NCBI GenBank assembly: GCA_019321725.1
Contig: CM033109.1
Coordinates: 18,197,993 to 18,261,992 of the forward strand
Reading direction: 5' to 3'
Origin: Paulownia fortunei
Lineage: Eukaryota; Streptophyta; Magnoliopsida; Lamiales; Paulowniaceae
Length of the DNA: 64,000 nt
Shown piece by piece: positions 32,589 to 43,599 of this stretch; positions within the stretch are counted from its first letter, which is position 1; the number at the start of each line of letters is the position of its first letter. The notes beneath the pieces are model-generated. The model ran no database searches. It was not told where the DNA came from and saw only the letters and a program-made list of their open reading frames with translations. A program made the translations under genes and the position numbers.

Positions 32589-32593
32589 GAAAA

Positions 32594-33597
32594 TTCTAGC
32601 GTTTGGTGTGATTATTGTAATAAACCACGCCATACACGTGACATCTACTGGAAGATTCAGAATAAACTAGCAAATCGAAAGGGATCACATGAAGGTCGGT
32701 TTGATTGTTCTCCTACTACACATGAGACCGAATCTATTCTTTAACAAAGAGTAAATAGATCACATTCTGAAATTGCTAAAATCTAACTCTAGTTGGTCGG
32801 GTACTCCTAATGATTCCCTTGTTCAAAGAAGTAGTGAACCAAATGCTTTATCTTGTCATTTTTCTTCTACTCATTGGATCATTGATTCAGAGGCTTTTGT
32901 GATCATACGATAAGTTTTTCTCATTTATTTTATAATTATAACCCTCGTTCTGGTTATGAAAAAACTCGCATAGTAGATGGTAACTAGAGTTTTGATTAAT
33001 TTGTTTAGATCTATATCTCTCTTAAGATTGTTTTACATGTTCCAAACTGTCGTGTCACCTTTGTTTAATCTCATTATATTTTTCAGGACTAGAGATTGGG
33101 GAAGAAAATTGGCAGTGCTAGAATGAAATATAGACTCCACTATTTTGAAGATGAAGACTCTAAGAGTAAAAAAAACCCACAGCTCAAGTAATATCAGTTC
33201 TATCCCTGTTATATATCAAATTATGATGTGGCATTATAGGCTAGGGCATCCTAGTTTTTCTTATCTTAATATTTTTGCCTAGTTTATTTCGTGGATTGGA
33301 TTGTTCTAAGTTTCATTGTGAAAACTGTATTTTATCTAAAATTCATAAAACTATTTATTCTTTGAGGCCTTATCAAGCCTCAAGATCATTTTATTTAAAA
33401 TATAGTGATGTTTGGGGTCCCTTGAGGATCAATAGTTTTTCTAGAAAAAAAATAGTTTGTGACCTTTGTTGATGATCAAACTTGTTTAGGTTGGGATTAT
33501 TTAGTAAGTGAAAAATCCGAAGTTTAGAATTTATTCAAACTAAAATTTCAATTTCAAACTAAAATTTGGAATCCTTCGTAGAAATAATGACACTGAG
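32594..33597 (+). pseudogene. Ale gag end, protease and first part of integrase
   Basis: 32594-32743 carries the gag zinc knuckle CDYCNKPRHTRDIY, where the last Cys of C-X2-C-X4-H-X4-C is Tyr. The protease active site near 32880 reads WIIDSEAF instead of the usual DSGA, so the Gly is lost. The LWHYRLGHPSF-like block (WHYRLGHPSFSYLN) at 33225-33275 and CENCILSKIHKT at 33310-33350 form the integrase zinc finger. YSDVWGPLRINSFS at 33400-33440 keeps the first catalytic Asp. 33545-33597 has GILRRNNDTE, where the second Asp block (RSDNGTE) reads RNNDTE. The frame then meets the solo LTR. Confidence 0.82.
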
Positions 33598-35742
33598 TGT
33601 TAGGGTAGTGCCCAACACATCAATTAGATTGACCATCTTTTATATTCTTGTATTCTGTAAAATGAAATTTTTTAAATTATATTAATAAAATATGTAATTT
33701 TCTTTATCTTTAATTGTGTATAGCAATAAGATAAAGATCCTAGACTAAACTTAGTTACGAGGCACAGTCGCACACATGATGGCAATCATGGAATACGACT
33801 TTATGACTTTAGTTTTAAATTAGTTCCGAATCAAGGGTTTCTTGAGATGGGGCATCGAATAGTCCAATAGACTCGCGCATATGATGCATGCTCGTATGAG
33901 GATGATGTCTCGCTCCATAGACATTGACTTGGTGACATTAGTGCATGTATGCGGGTGCTTATTAGAGAACAAATACACTAAATAGGCCTGTAGGAAATTC
34001 TTTGTTGGAGATGTTTCTGTCGAAATAAAAATTTTCATGTTATGATAATACATTATTAGTCCTTAATCTTGAGGCACCATAGTAATCTTATACACGTTAT
34101 GTTTCATCTTGATGTATCTTCTTATTGTCTGACTATCATAAAGGGGATATATTGGATGTTGCATTGACATGTATGAAGGTTAATAAGTAACTAACAAATG
34201 ATCCATCACTTGTCTGCCAGAAAAAGTGAATCTCCTATATTTTCATAATTCATGATTCAGAAATCCTTGATAGACGGAGTTTTCTAATAATTTATCATGA
34301 GTCATTATAACTTGAAATAAAATCACTCAATTAGAGTTTCAACTTATAATCCATACACTAGACTCAATTGAAAGATTAGTTGACACCTTACGTGTATAAC
34401 ATTTATAATTAAAATACTTTTACTCGCTAACTCACCTAAGACTAGGTAGTTATGATACACTCGCTAGGTGTTTCCCATGACGTGTGAGGTTCTTGGAATT
34501 AAGCAGTTAATTTCAATTGGATTAACTAATTAATTAAAATAATTCTTATTCATAAATTGCAAATGTTGCAAACCCACTACTAGTTTAGTTATAAACTTAA
34601 AGGGTCACATACAATTTGGGATGAAATATTTCCAACTTAGGAATTGATCAAAGGGGTTAAATCTAATTAAATAATGGATTAATTAATCAGGGCTTAAATT
34701 AATTCAAGGAATTGAATTAATTACTTAATTACTTAATTAAATTATTTAATTGCACTTAATAAGATTAGGAAGCCCAATTGAAGTGGAGCAATTATTTGAT
34801 TGAATCAATTAATTATAAAGACCATAAATTAATTTAATTGTTAAATAAATTTACTCAATTAAGTGATTGGATTATTTAATTAGGCTTAATTTGATTAAGA
34901 GGCCTAGATGAAATTAATTAATTGAAGTTGAGCTTAATTAATCACGAATTTAATTAAGAGTCCAAGCTCAATTCAAATGGCACATTTTGAGAGGCCTACA
35001 AGAGTTGTTGGAAGAAGATGAAGTTCTAACAATTTGATATTCTTGGAAATAGTTAATTAGATTAGATAAAATATCTCCACGTATCTTTGAAAGATACAAG
35101 AGATAAAATTGAAGATTTTTGAAAGATCTTGAAATCAATCAAAAATTTTCCAACTAATAAAAGAGAAGGCTGAAAATACCAAAAGTGGACTCTTGGAATT
35201 TTCGGCCATTACTATTAAAACCAAAGGGGCTGAAAATTTGAGGATAATTAATCCTTCAAATTTCAATCATCTCACATAAAAGAGAGAGAAAAAGTTTTTC
35301 TCTTCTCCATCTTTTCTTTCAACAAAAGAATTTCATCTTTTAATTAAAATTATTCAATTCTTTTATCATGAGTTAATAATAAAAATTAATACTCATTATA
35401 CACACTCCAAAAATAGGCTAGTAAAAGAATCAAAATTACTAGCGGAGTTTTGATTTTGTATTCTTAGTCAAAGTGTAGACTACTTTAGAGGAAAAACGCT
35501 TGGATCCTTGTGAATCGAAATTCAGAAAGGGACTAGCAATCGATTACTACAAATTCTACGATAATCAGAATGTGTCAAAAGATATAAATTGAAAATATTT
35601 TATTTATATGTAAAGCTATTGGAAATTGAAAAATCGATAAAATCGCATAAGATTCAGGGTAATATTGTAATTGATATAGCACGAATGTTTTCAAATTTTA
35701 ATTTTTTTGCTACACGCATCCCGTGATCAAACGAACCCAACA
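33598..35742 (+). mobile_element. Solo LTR of the copia-1/copia-2 type
   Basis: Starts TGTTAGGGTAGTG and ends ACGAACCCAACA, the mirror of the copia-2 LTR ends, now on the plus strand. It carries the same internal features: the GGATGATGTCTC block, an AATTAATT-rich middle (34650-34930) and a TTAGGCCTA-like U3/R region. No internal coding sequence or second LTR accompanies it. It interrupts the Ale integrase gene between codons of one frame. I find no 5-bp duplication (CTGAG left, TTTAA right). Confidence 0.8.
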
Positions 35743-36760
35743 TTTAATATTTTAAAGAAATCATTGGAATTTTTTTTAAAGAAAAATGTATTCATCATCA
35801 ATCTACTTGTTTTGATGCACCTCAACAAAATAGTATTGTTGAGCACAAAAATAAACATTTACTTGAAGTTTCACATGCCATTAAGTTTTTCGTGCTTGTT
35901 CCAAAATATCTTTGGTGTGAAGCTGTTTTAACAATATTTTATTTAATCAACATATTGCCCACTCATATTCTAAACTATAGTACACCCCTTGAATGTCTTA
36001 AAAGAACTTTTTTGAGATGTATTCTATCTTATCTTTCCTGTAAAATTTTTGGCTGCACTATTTACGTTCACTTATCTTATAAGGGGCGGTCAAAGCTAAA
36101 CCCAAGTGCTGAAAAATGCATTTTTATTAGCTATGCACCAAATAAGAAGGGATATAAATGTCTTAATCCTAAACTAGGAAAATTGTTATCTCTATGGGCA
36201 TTACTTTCCTTGAACATCAATCTTACTTTCAAAAAAAAAAAAATCTTCAGTGGGAGAAACAAAGAGAAGAAGAAATTCTTTTTACGTTATTCTCACTCCT
36301 CTTCCTGAAAATTTGAATTGTGAAAACTCTTTTAAAAGATGATTTTTAATAATAATGAAAGGGAAACTATTCTCCCCAATACTGTTTTGCTAGGTCTTAT
36401 TGAATCTTTAACGGGTGGAGAAATGCTACCAATAGTTTCTAAGGAGCATAACCCAAAGCTTCTTGTTTGTACGAGGAGAGAGAATCATCAAAACAGTAGA
36501 GAACCTACTATCCCTTCAGCACAAGTTCAATCTAATGCCCTGGGTAATGAACCTGCAAATACTTCAGGTATTATAGATTATCTCTTACCTAATGTCATTT
36601 TTGTTCATGATGAGTTACCTATACAAAAGGACCTTGACCTTGACATCCCCATAACAATTAGGAAAGAAACTTGTTCTTGCACTAATCATCCCATTTCCAA
36701 ATACCTATCCTATGGGAAACTCTCAAAAAAATATTGAGGCCTTCACATCCAAAATTTCTA
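35743..36760 (+). pseudogene. Ale integrase end and linker
   Basis: Coding resumes right after the solo LTR with FNILKKSLEFF, then frames giving IVEHKNKHLLEVSHAI-like residues. 35892-36308 has VPKYLWCEAVLTIFYLINILPT, LNYSTPLECLK, GCTIYVHL, SKLNPSAEKCIFISYAPNKKGYKCLNP. This is the C-terminal half of the copia integrase and the conserved GYK block. 36339-36737 is a divergent linker without recognisable motifs, as usual between integrase and RT. Stops at 36306 and 36735 and frameshifts disrupt it. Confidence 0.75.
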
Positions 36761-36779
36761 ACTTGTTTGTTCTAAAAAA

Positions 36780-38292
36780 CATTCAGAAAACACATGATGA
36801 CCATATTAGAAATCAATAGTGATGGAGGAGTTATATGTTGTGAGGAAAAGTGGGACATGGGAGATTATTAATTTACCCACATATAAAAAATAGTTGGGTG
36901 CAAGTAGGTGTTTACAATAAAATTTATGGTAGATGGAAGTATAGAGAGATACAAAGCGACAATTGTGGCTAAAGGATTTACTTAGACATATACAATTGAC
37001 TACCAATAAACTTTTTCTTTAGTTGCTAAGATAAACTCCATTTGTGTATTATTATCTCTGGCAGTTAATTGCAATTGGCCCTTACACTAGTTAGATGTGA
37101 AGGATACCTTTCTTAATGGAGATTTACAATAAGAAGTGTTCATGAATCTATCACTAGGAATTTCAGGAGGTTTTTGGCCAGGATTAGGTCTACAAGCTCA
37201 AGAAGTCTCTATATGACTTTAAACAATCTCTAAGAGCGTGGTTTGAATACTTTGAAAAGGCCGTGAAAAGCTATGATTATCATTAAAGCAAAGCTAATCA
37301 CACTATGTTTTACAAACATTCAGAGATGGGTAAAATTGCAATCCTAATTGTTTATGTGGATGACATAACGTGATAGGTTATCTTGAAGAATTCACATGTT
37401 TGAAGGGGAAGATGGCAAAAGACTTTGAGACCAAAGACCTGGGATCATTAAAGTACTTTCTTGGCATGGAGTTTTCAAGATCTGGAGAAAGCATTTTTAT
37501 AAACTAAAGGAAATACATCCTTGACCAACTCGGGGTCTAGGATGTAAAGCTGTTGAGTCTCCAATTGAAGCTAATCAAAAATTTAATCCTGCTAGACCGA
37601 AAGATGTAATTGAAAGGGAAAAGTTTCAACGACTGATGGGAAGATTAATCTACTCATCACATACTCATCCTGATATAGCATTTTCCATAAGTATGGTAAG
37701 TTAGTTCATGCACTCACTAGGACAAGACCACTTTGATGTTGCCTACAAATGATAAGATATCTAAAGAAAACCCTGGAAAGGGTTTGATGTTCAGAAAACA
37801 TGACAACTTACAAATTTAAGTCTATACTGATGTTGATTGGGCAAGTAGTACAGTGATACTTGTTCAACTTTAGGCTACTGCACCTTTATTGAAGGAAACA
37901 TGGTTAAATATCAAAATTAAAAAAATAAAGTGTTGCAGCTCGATGTAGTCTGAGCAAGATTTAGATCTCTTGCACATGGAATTTATGAGGCAATGTGAAT
38001 AAAAATGTTATTAGAAGACTTGAAGATCATGCTTTCTCTTCCTATTATAGTTTATTGTGACAATGAGGCTGCCATTTTGATTGCTCGTAATGCAGTTCTA
38101 CATAATAGAATAAAGCATATCGAAGTTGACAAGCATTTCACCAAAGAGAAGATTAAAAGTGGCCTAATCTGTATTTCCTATGTACCATCTACTCAACAAA
38201 CGACTGATATACTCACCAAAGGGCTGCACAAAAGGCAATTTGAATTTGTAGTCAGCAAGCTAGCTATGGAAGACATCTACAAGCTAGCTTGA
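36780..38292 (+). pseudogene. Ale reverse transcriptase and RNase H
   Basis: Fingers and palm residues are scattered over frames: FKADGS- and YKATIVAKG-like at 36920-36975, LDVKDTFLNGDL at 37090-37125, VYVDDI with YVDD at 37353-37364, LGSLKYFLGMEFSRS at 37440-37480. RNase H is cleaner. 38005-38292 has YCDNEAAILIARNAVLHNRIKHIEVDKHFTKEKIKSG, YVPSTQQTTDILTKGLHKRQFEFVVSKLAM, with the CDNEAA and VDKHF acidic residues retained, and a stop just before the polypurine tract. The RT half contains many stops. Confidence 0.85.
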
Positions 38293-38299
38293 GGGGGAG
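38291..38299 (+). other. Polypurine tract of the Ale-like element
   Basis: GAGGGGGAG directly precedes the 3' LTR. This is the usual primer for plus-strand DNA synthesis. Confidence 0.75.
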
Positions 38300-38495
38300 T
38301 TTTGGAAGGTATTCGGTAATCAAGCTAAAAATAGAGAAGATTATGTCAAAACTAGAATTAAGGAACTTAGTTAGGGTGAATGATTTGATTGATTTAGTAT
38401 AGTTGTCATTTATCTAGAATTTTTCCCTTGTATTCTTATTTATTTATAATTTGTATACTTACCACATACAAGGCAATACAATTAATTTTTCTTCA
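38300..38495 (+). repeat. 3' LTR of the Ale-like element
   Basis: 196 bp, homologous to 22776-22967. It follows the polypurine tract and is followed by the GTTAC duplication at 38496-38500. It differs from the 5' copy by several substitutions and small indels, in keeping with an old insertion. Confidence 0.85.
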
Positions 38496-38500
38496 GTTAC

Positions 38501-39658
38501 AACTTATAACTTTTGTCTTTTATTTTTCCTTGCGTTTTGGGCATTTACTCACTTACAATTACCAATAATAAAGTTTTCCACAAAATTTGTCTGTGAAATG
38601 ATAATGACTAAACAAATTCTTATCAATTTTTGAAGTGTAAGTTATCAAAGTTTAGTGTAAGATCCAAGAATTTTTAAAGCGTAGTAGTGCGAAGCACTTT
38701 TAAGCCATTAGCACAAGCTTTGAGTGTCATCCCTAAGTGGAGGATTATTTAATAGGGTAAGAAACTCAAGCAAAAACACTGACGATGTTGTCACAAGCTT
38801 AACGAGTCAGACACCCTAGTGTTTGTACTTGGCTTGAAAGATCAGATGAGCCATGATGCTTGTTTAGGCTTGGATCATTAAAACATTAAACAAGTTCGAA
38901 TGACTCATTGGCAAGCTAAATCTAAATCATGTACCTACTTATTTAGTTTGATTTTCACCCCTAGACTTCTTCTAGTGTTGTCGGATTGAAACATAAAAAA
39001 TAGAAGTAACTTTGAAAAATAAATAGACTTACATAGAAAAATAATTAAAATATTTCTCTCTAATTTTCTTTGTTTCTTCTATTTTTTTATTTTATTTTAT
39101 ATTTATTTCTCTCAATTCTTTTTTCTTTTTAGACATTATTTTACTTCTCTTGTTGAGAGTGGTAATAGGAAATATGATGAAAGAAGGGGGTGGCAGCATG
39201 CAGAGAGAAAGAGAGGAGGGGTGGTAGAATAAGAGAGAGAGCACGATGGGGAGTGAGAGTGAAAAAGAGAGATGAGTGTGGAAGAGGCAGCGGGAAACAA
39301 AGGTTGCTAGCATAATAAAGAGAAAAAGTGGAGAGAAGGGATAAAGATGAGAGGGTAGGCAAAATAGGGGGTAGGATGTAATAGGAATACGTTAGGGAGG
39401 AAAAGAGAAGAAAGAGGTGGCTACAGTAATGGAAAAGAAGGAGCTATAGAGAAGGAGAGGGGAGTAATATGAGGGAGATAGGAGGCAGAGGTAGAGAGTG
39501 ATGTCAGATGAGGGAATGGGCAGTGGTGGAGGGAGAGATAGTCGATTAAGGTTTCATAAAGGTTATATTTAAGATATTTAAATTTTTCGGGCAATGAAAT
39601 TTAATTATGAATATATTAAAGTACACCTTCAATTAAAAAAATATTACAAATACACCTA
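38501..39658. other. Spacer with pyrimidine- then purine-rich tract
   Basis: No gene. 38501-39000 is ordinary AT-rich DNA. 39040-39150 is T/C-rich on the plus strand, and 39170-39545 is strongly purine-rich (mostly G and A). The Ser/Leu/Pro-rich frames on the minus strand across it are by-products of that composition. Confidence 0.6.
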
Positions 39659-40439
39659 TAACACAAATTTTGTGTGTGCAAAAATATGACAATATAAATA
39701 GTACAAATAAAATTTGATTAAATTTGATGATCAATTGTGGAGACAATTCCTATTTTAATCCTCTGATTCTTCGCTTCACTAAGGCAGTTTTATGATTTTA
39801 ATAAATTGAAGGTGGAGTTTGACACTTTGATCTCCTTCAAAGTTGGTTTGTTCTTTTATAATGTTAATCAAGGATTTAGCACTGTAATATCGAATGACAA
39901 AACTCATGAAAAAAGCCTTGATATCCGCCTTGAACGCCATGTATCTTCTTAAATTTTGATGAATTTAGTTGAAAGAAATTTGGAACCTCTTCCAACTCTC
40001 TTGCTTGAATGTAAAATTGTGTCTATCTTCTTAATGACACCCATATTCATAGTTGTAGGAGAAGAGCTCTTGCCATGATTATTCAATGAATTGGCATGAT
40101 TTGATTGATCCTCTATACTTTAATTGACATTCACTTCCTTAAATCACAAGATGTGATTTGGATTAATAAAATATTAACATTCACTTTCATAATTTGTAGG
40201 ATATGATTTTAATTGCAAAATAATTGGCCAATAAAATATATTACAATATCAATTATTTAACTATTTACTTTATGATCTAAATTTGATTAAATTTCCATAA
40301 CGTATATTTTACGGGTCACCATTTAAGTGACCATCAATTTAATTTATCTACAAATGTCTCACAAATGTGAAAAGTGAATGAGTCTCCAAATTTTTCATTG
40401 TAAGGATCAAGTCACAATAGTTTTCTTAAATTTATTTAA

Positions 40440-41410
40440 AATGTAGAGAAAATTAAACTCATATCAAGGAGTTTTATAATTGAATTGATTTGAACTTTAT
40501 AGACAAATTATCCTCATATTAAGGATCTCTTGACTTGAATTTATTTAGAATTTGTAGATAGTTTAAACTCATGTTAAGAAATTCTTCAACTTTGATTTGT
40601 AGATAGTTTATACTCATATTAAGGAGTCATTGTTTCAATTTAAATTTGTTAGATATATTACACTCATATCAAGAAGTCTCTATTTGAATTTAAATTTTTC
40701 ATACAGTTTATACCATGTTAAGAAGTTTTCATTTTGAATTTTTGAAGTATGGAAATAATTTATACCTGTATCAAGTAGTATCCAATTCGAATTTGTTAGA
40801 TAATACATACTAACATGAAAAAGTCTCTATTTAAATTTGAAGTTTGTAGATAGTTTATACTCATATTAAAGAGTTATTTAATTTGAATTTTTTAGACAGT
40901 TTATACTTGTATCAATGAGTTTTCAATTTAATTTGAATTTGTTAGATAGTTTGTACTTGTATCAATAAACCTCTATATAAATTTGACTTTTGAACCTTTC
41001 ATAATCTTGTCAATGAATAATTTATTTGATTTGACTTGTAGACCTTTTATATGCATGTTAAAAAGTGCTTCATATGATTTAACTTATACACTTTTTATAC
41101 TCATGTTAAGGAGTGCTTCATATAATTTGACTTGCAAACATTTTATACTCATATCAAGGAGTATTTTATTTGATTTGACTTGTAGACCTTTTATTCTCAT
41201 GTCAAGGATCATTTGAATTTATTTGAACTTGTAGTTTATACTCAAGGAGTATTACCGATAGTCTTGGCAATCATCAAAGAGTATTTGAGAAGAACTTCAA
41301 CTTGAAAATTTTAAATAGTCTATGCTCGTATCTTGGGGCACTTAAACAGACTTTAATTTAAAAATATAGATAGTTTATGCTCATATCTAGGAGCATTAAA
41401 AAGTTGAAGT
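40440..41410. repeat. 45-55-bp minisatellite in unit A
   Basis: About 19 degenerate units each contain a CTCATATCAAGGAGT-like word followed by TTTGAATTTG and TAGATAGTTTATA. Homologous arrays are in unit B (42430-43190 and 50419-50480). Units of about 48 bp create a spurious repeated peptide in the 40983-41216 frame. Confidence 0.8.
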
Positions 41411-42429
41411 TGTGATAATTCCATTTTTTTTTTCTTCATTTGTTAGGAATTAGCTTTCAACACTTCAATTTCATGCTTTGCTTACTTTGAATGGAATTTA
41501 AGTGAAAACATGGAACACCATCTTCATCACATGAACTTTTACTTGATTTGGGAAGAGATGGATGAGAGATAAAGATCGTCCCATTGGATTTGCCAAAAAT
41601 TTACAACACAAATTCATGTCTGCAAAAGTAATATGACAAGAACAATAGTACAAATAAAATTTTATTAAATTTGATGATCAATTGGGGATACAATTTCTAT
41701 ATTAATCTTGTGAATTTTGGCTTCAATAAGGTGATCTTCGGATTTTGACAACTTGAAGGTGGAGTTTGAATCTTTGATCTCCTATAAAGTTGGTTCATCC
41801 TTTGATAACGTTAATTCAAGAATTTAGCATCGTAATCTCATATTAAGAATAATGATTGGATGAAACCTATGGTTCAACCTTGATAACTGCTTTAAATGTC
41901 GTGGATCTTCTTGAATTGATGAATTTGAGTTGAGAGAATTTTGGAACCTCCTCAAATGTCTCTTTTTGCTTGAATGTAGAGTTGTTTGTCTAACTTCTTA
42001 AAGATCACCCTTATTTATACTTATAGGATATGAACTATTGCCATAATTATTTGATGAGGTGATGTGATTTGATTGGCCTATGATTTGATTTGTGTTCACT
42101 TTCTTATCACAAGATATGATTTGGATGACCAAAATATTGGCATTCACTTACATAATTTGCAAAATACTATTTAAATTGCAATAATATTGTGATTGACACT
42201 TGGCGCCAACAAAATATACATTACAATATCAATTAATTAATTAATTCATTCATTAAATTTGATTAAATTTTCAAAATATAAATTAAAAAAATAAAATTAG
42301 TATTTTAACATATTATATTACAAGGGTCACCATTTAATTGGCCATAAATTTAATTTGTCTGAAAATACCCCTCTAAACTTGTTAAGACAGTATTGTTTTG
42401 ACAGATATGAAAAGTGAATGGGTCTACAA

Positions 42430-43195
42430 ATTTAAACTCATTCAAGGAGTTCTTCAATTGAATTGATTTGAACTTGTAGACAACTTATCCTCATATCAAG
42501 GAACTCTTAACTTGATTTTTTTGTGAAATTTGTAGGTAGCTCAAACTCATATCAAGGAGTTCTCTAACTTTTGTAGATAGTTTATGCATATATCAAGGAT
42601 AATTAATTTCAATTTGAATTTCTCATATCAAGAGTTTCCATTTGAATTTGAAATTTGCAAATAGTTTTCATTGATATCAAGGAGTTCCATTTGAATTTAA
42701 AATTCATAAATAATTTGTACTCGTATCAAGGAGTTGTCAATTTAAATTTAAATTTGCTAGATAATTTATAATCATATCGAGGAGTCTTATTTGAACTTAC
42801 AAATTATAGATAGTTTATATTCGTAACAAGGAGTTTTTCAACTTTAATTTATAGATAATTTATACTTGTATCAAGGAGTATCTATATGAATTTGACTTCT
42901 ACACCTTTTATACTCTTGTCAATGAGTACTTTATTTAATTTGACTTGTAGACCTTTTACACATATGTCAAGGTGTGTTTTCATATGATTTGCCAGTAGAC
43001 CTTTTATACTCATCAAGGAGTGTTTCATTTAATTTGACTTGTAGATCTTTTATACTCCTGTTAAGAAGTTTTTGAATTTATTTAAACTTGTTGATAGTAT
43101 ATACTCATGTTACTGAGTATTATTGACAATTTAGGCTTATATCAAGAGTACTTGAGAATACTTCAACTTGAAAATTTTGAATAGTTATGCTTGTG
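42430..43195. repeat. 45-55-bp minisatellite in unit B
   Basis: About 15 degenerate units of the same CTCATATCAAGGAGT type as in unit A. The array ends at the 5' LTR of the 7.2-kb insertion and resumes briefly at 50419. Confidence 0.75.
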
Positions 43196-43572
43196 ATGGG
43201 CATATTTTCTTTAAGCCCAAGAGATATCAATATCTTAGCCCAACAAGGCTTATAGGTACACGAGGCCCAAATTACATGATAGATCCATATGGGCCCATGT
43301 CCCACTTAAAGCACATATAAATATCTTTTTCCATGTCATTTATAAGGTATGTCATTTACTTCGCGTATTTACCACATTCAAGTTTAGTTACTATTCTCTT
43401 GGATATTTGCCAACTTAAGCATCACAAGAGTTTTCCTGGGGCAACCTTAGGGCCCTCTAATTGTCTATTCATGCCGCAAGCAGGTACCCACTACAGGAGA
43501 AGCTATTCGTAGGCAATTCATTCATAGAGAGGAGTTGCTAGCCTTTCTACCTCAACATTCAGATTTTGTTCG
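43196..43572 (+). repeat. 5' LTR of the LARD-like element
   Basis: About 377 bp, homologous to 50050-50418. TATA box TATAAATA at 43316-43323. The inner end is approximate because the sequences diverge after ATTTTGTT. Confidence 0.75.
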
Positions 43573-43580
43573 TATTATTT

Positions 43581-43597
43581 TGGCGCAATTTGTGGGA
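43581..43597 (+). other. Possible primer-binding site of the LARD-like element
   Basis: TGGCGCAATTTGTGGGA lies about 9 bases inside the LTR end. It resembles the TGGCGCCGTCTGTGGGA type of site that I associate with Tat gypsy elements. The matching tRNA is not assigned. Confidence 0.45.
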
Positions 43598-43599
43598 GA

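Larger units (their letters stand above)
22776..38495 (+). mobile_element. Ale-like Ty1/copia element with nested insertions
   Basis: Short LTRs (22776-22967 and 38300-38495) flank gag, protease, integrase, RT and RNase H in copia order on the plus strand. A 5-bp target duplication GTTAC is present at 22771-22775 and 38496-38500. A near-canonical tRNA-iMet PBS follows the 5' LTR, and a GAGGGGGAG polypurine tract precedes the 3' LTR. Two other insertions lie inside: copia-2 in gag (23861-32588) and a solo LTR in integrase (33598-35742). Without them the element is about 4.8 kb, the usual Ale size. Many stops show it is dead. Confidence 0.9.

Noticed and set aside
39092..39362. Ser/Leu/Pro-rich minus-strand frames
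   Set aside because: They arise from the purine-rich tract read on the other strand; two overlapping frames have the same bias and no domain.
40983..41216. Frame with repeated FDLTCRPFI peptide
   Set aside because: The repetition comes from minisatellite units whose length is close to a multiple of three; other frames and units are not conserved as protein.
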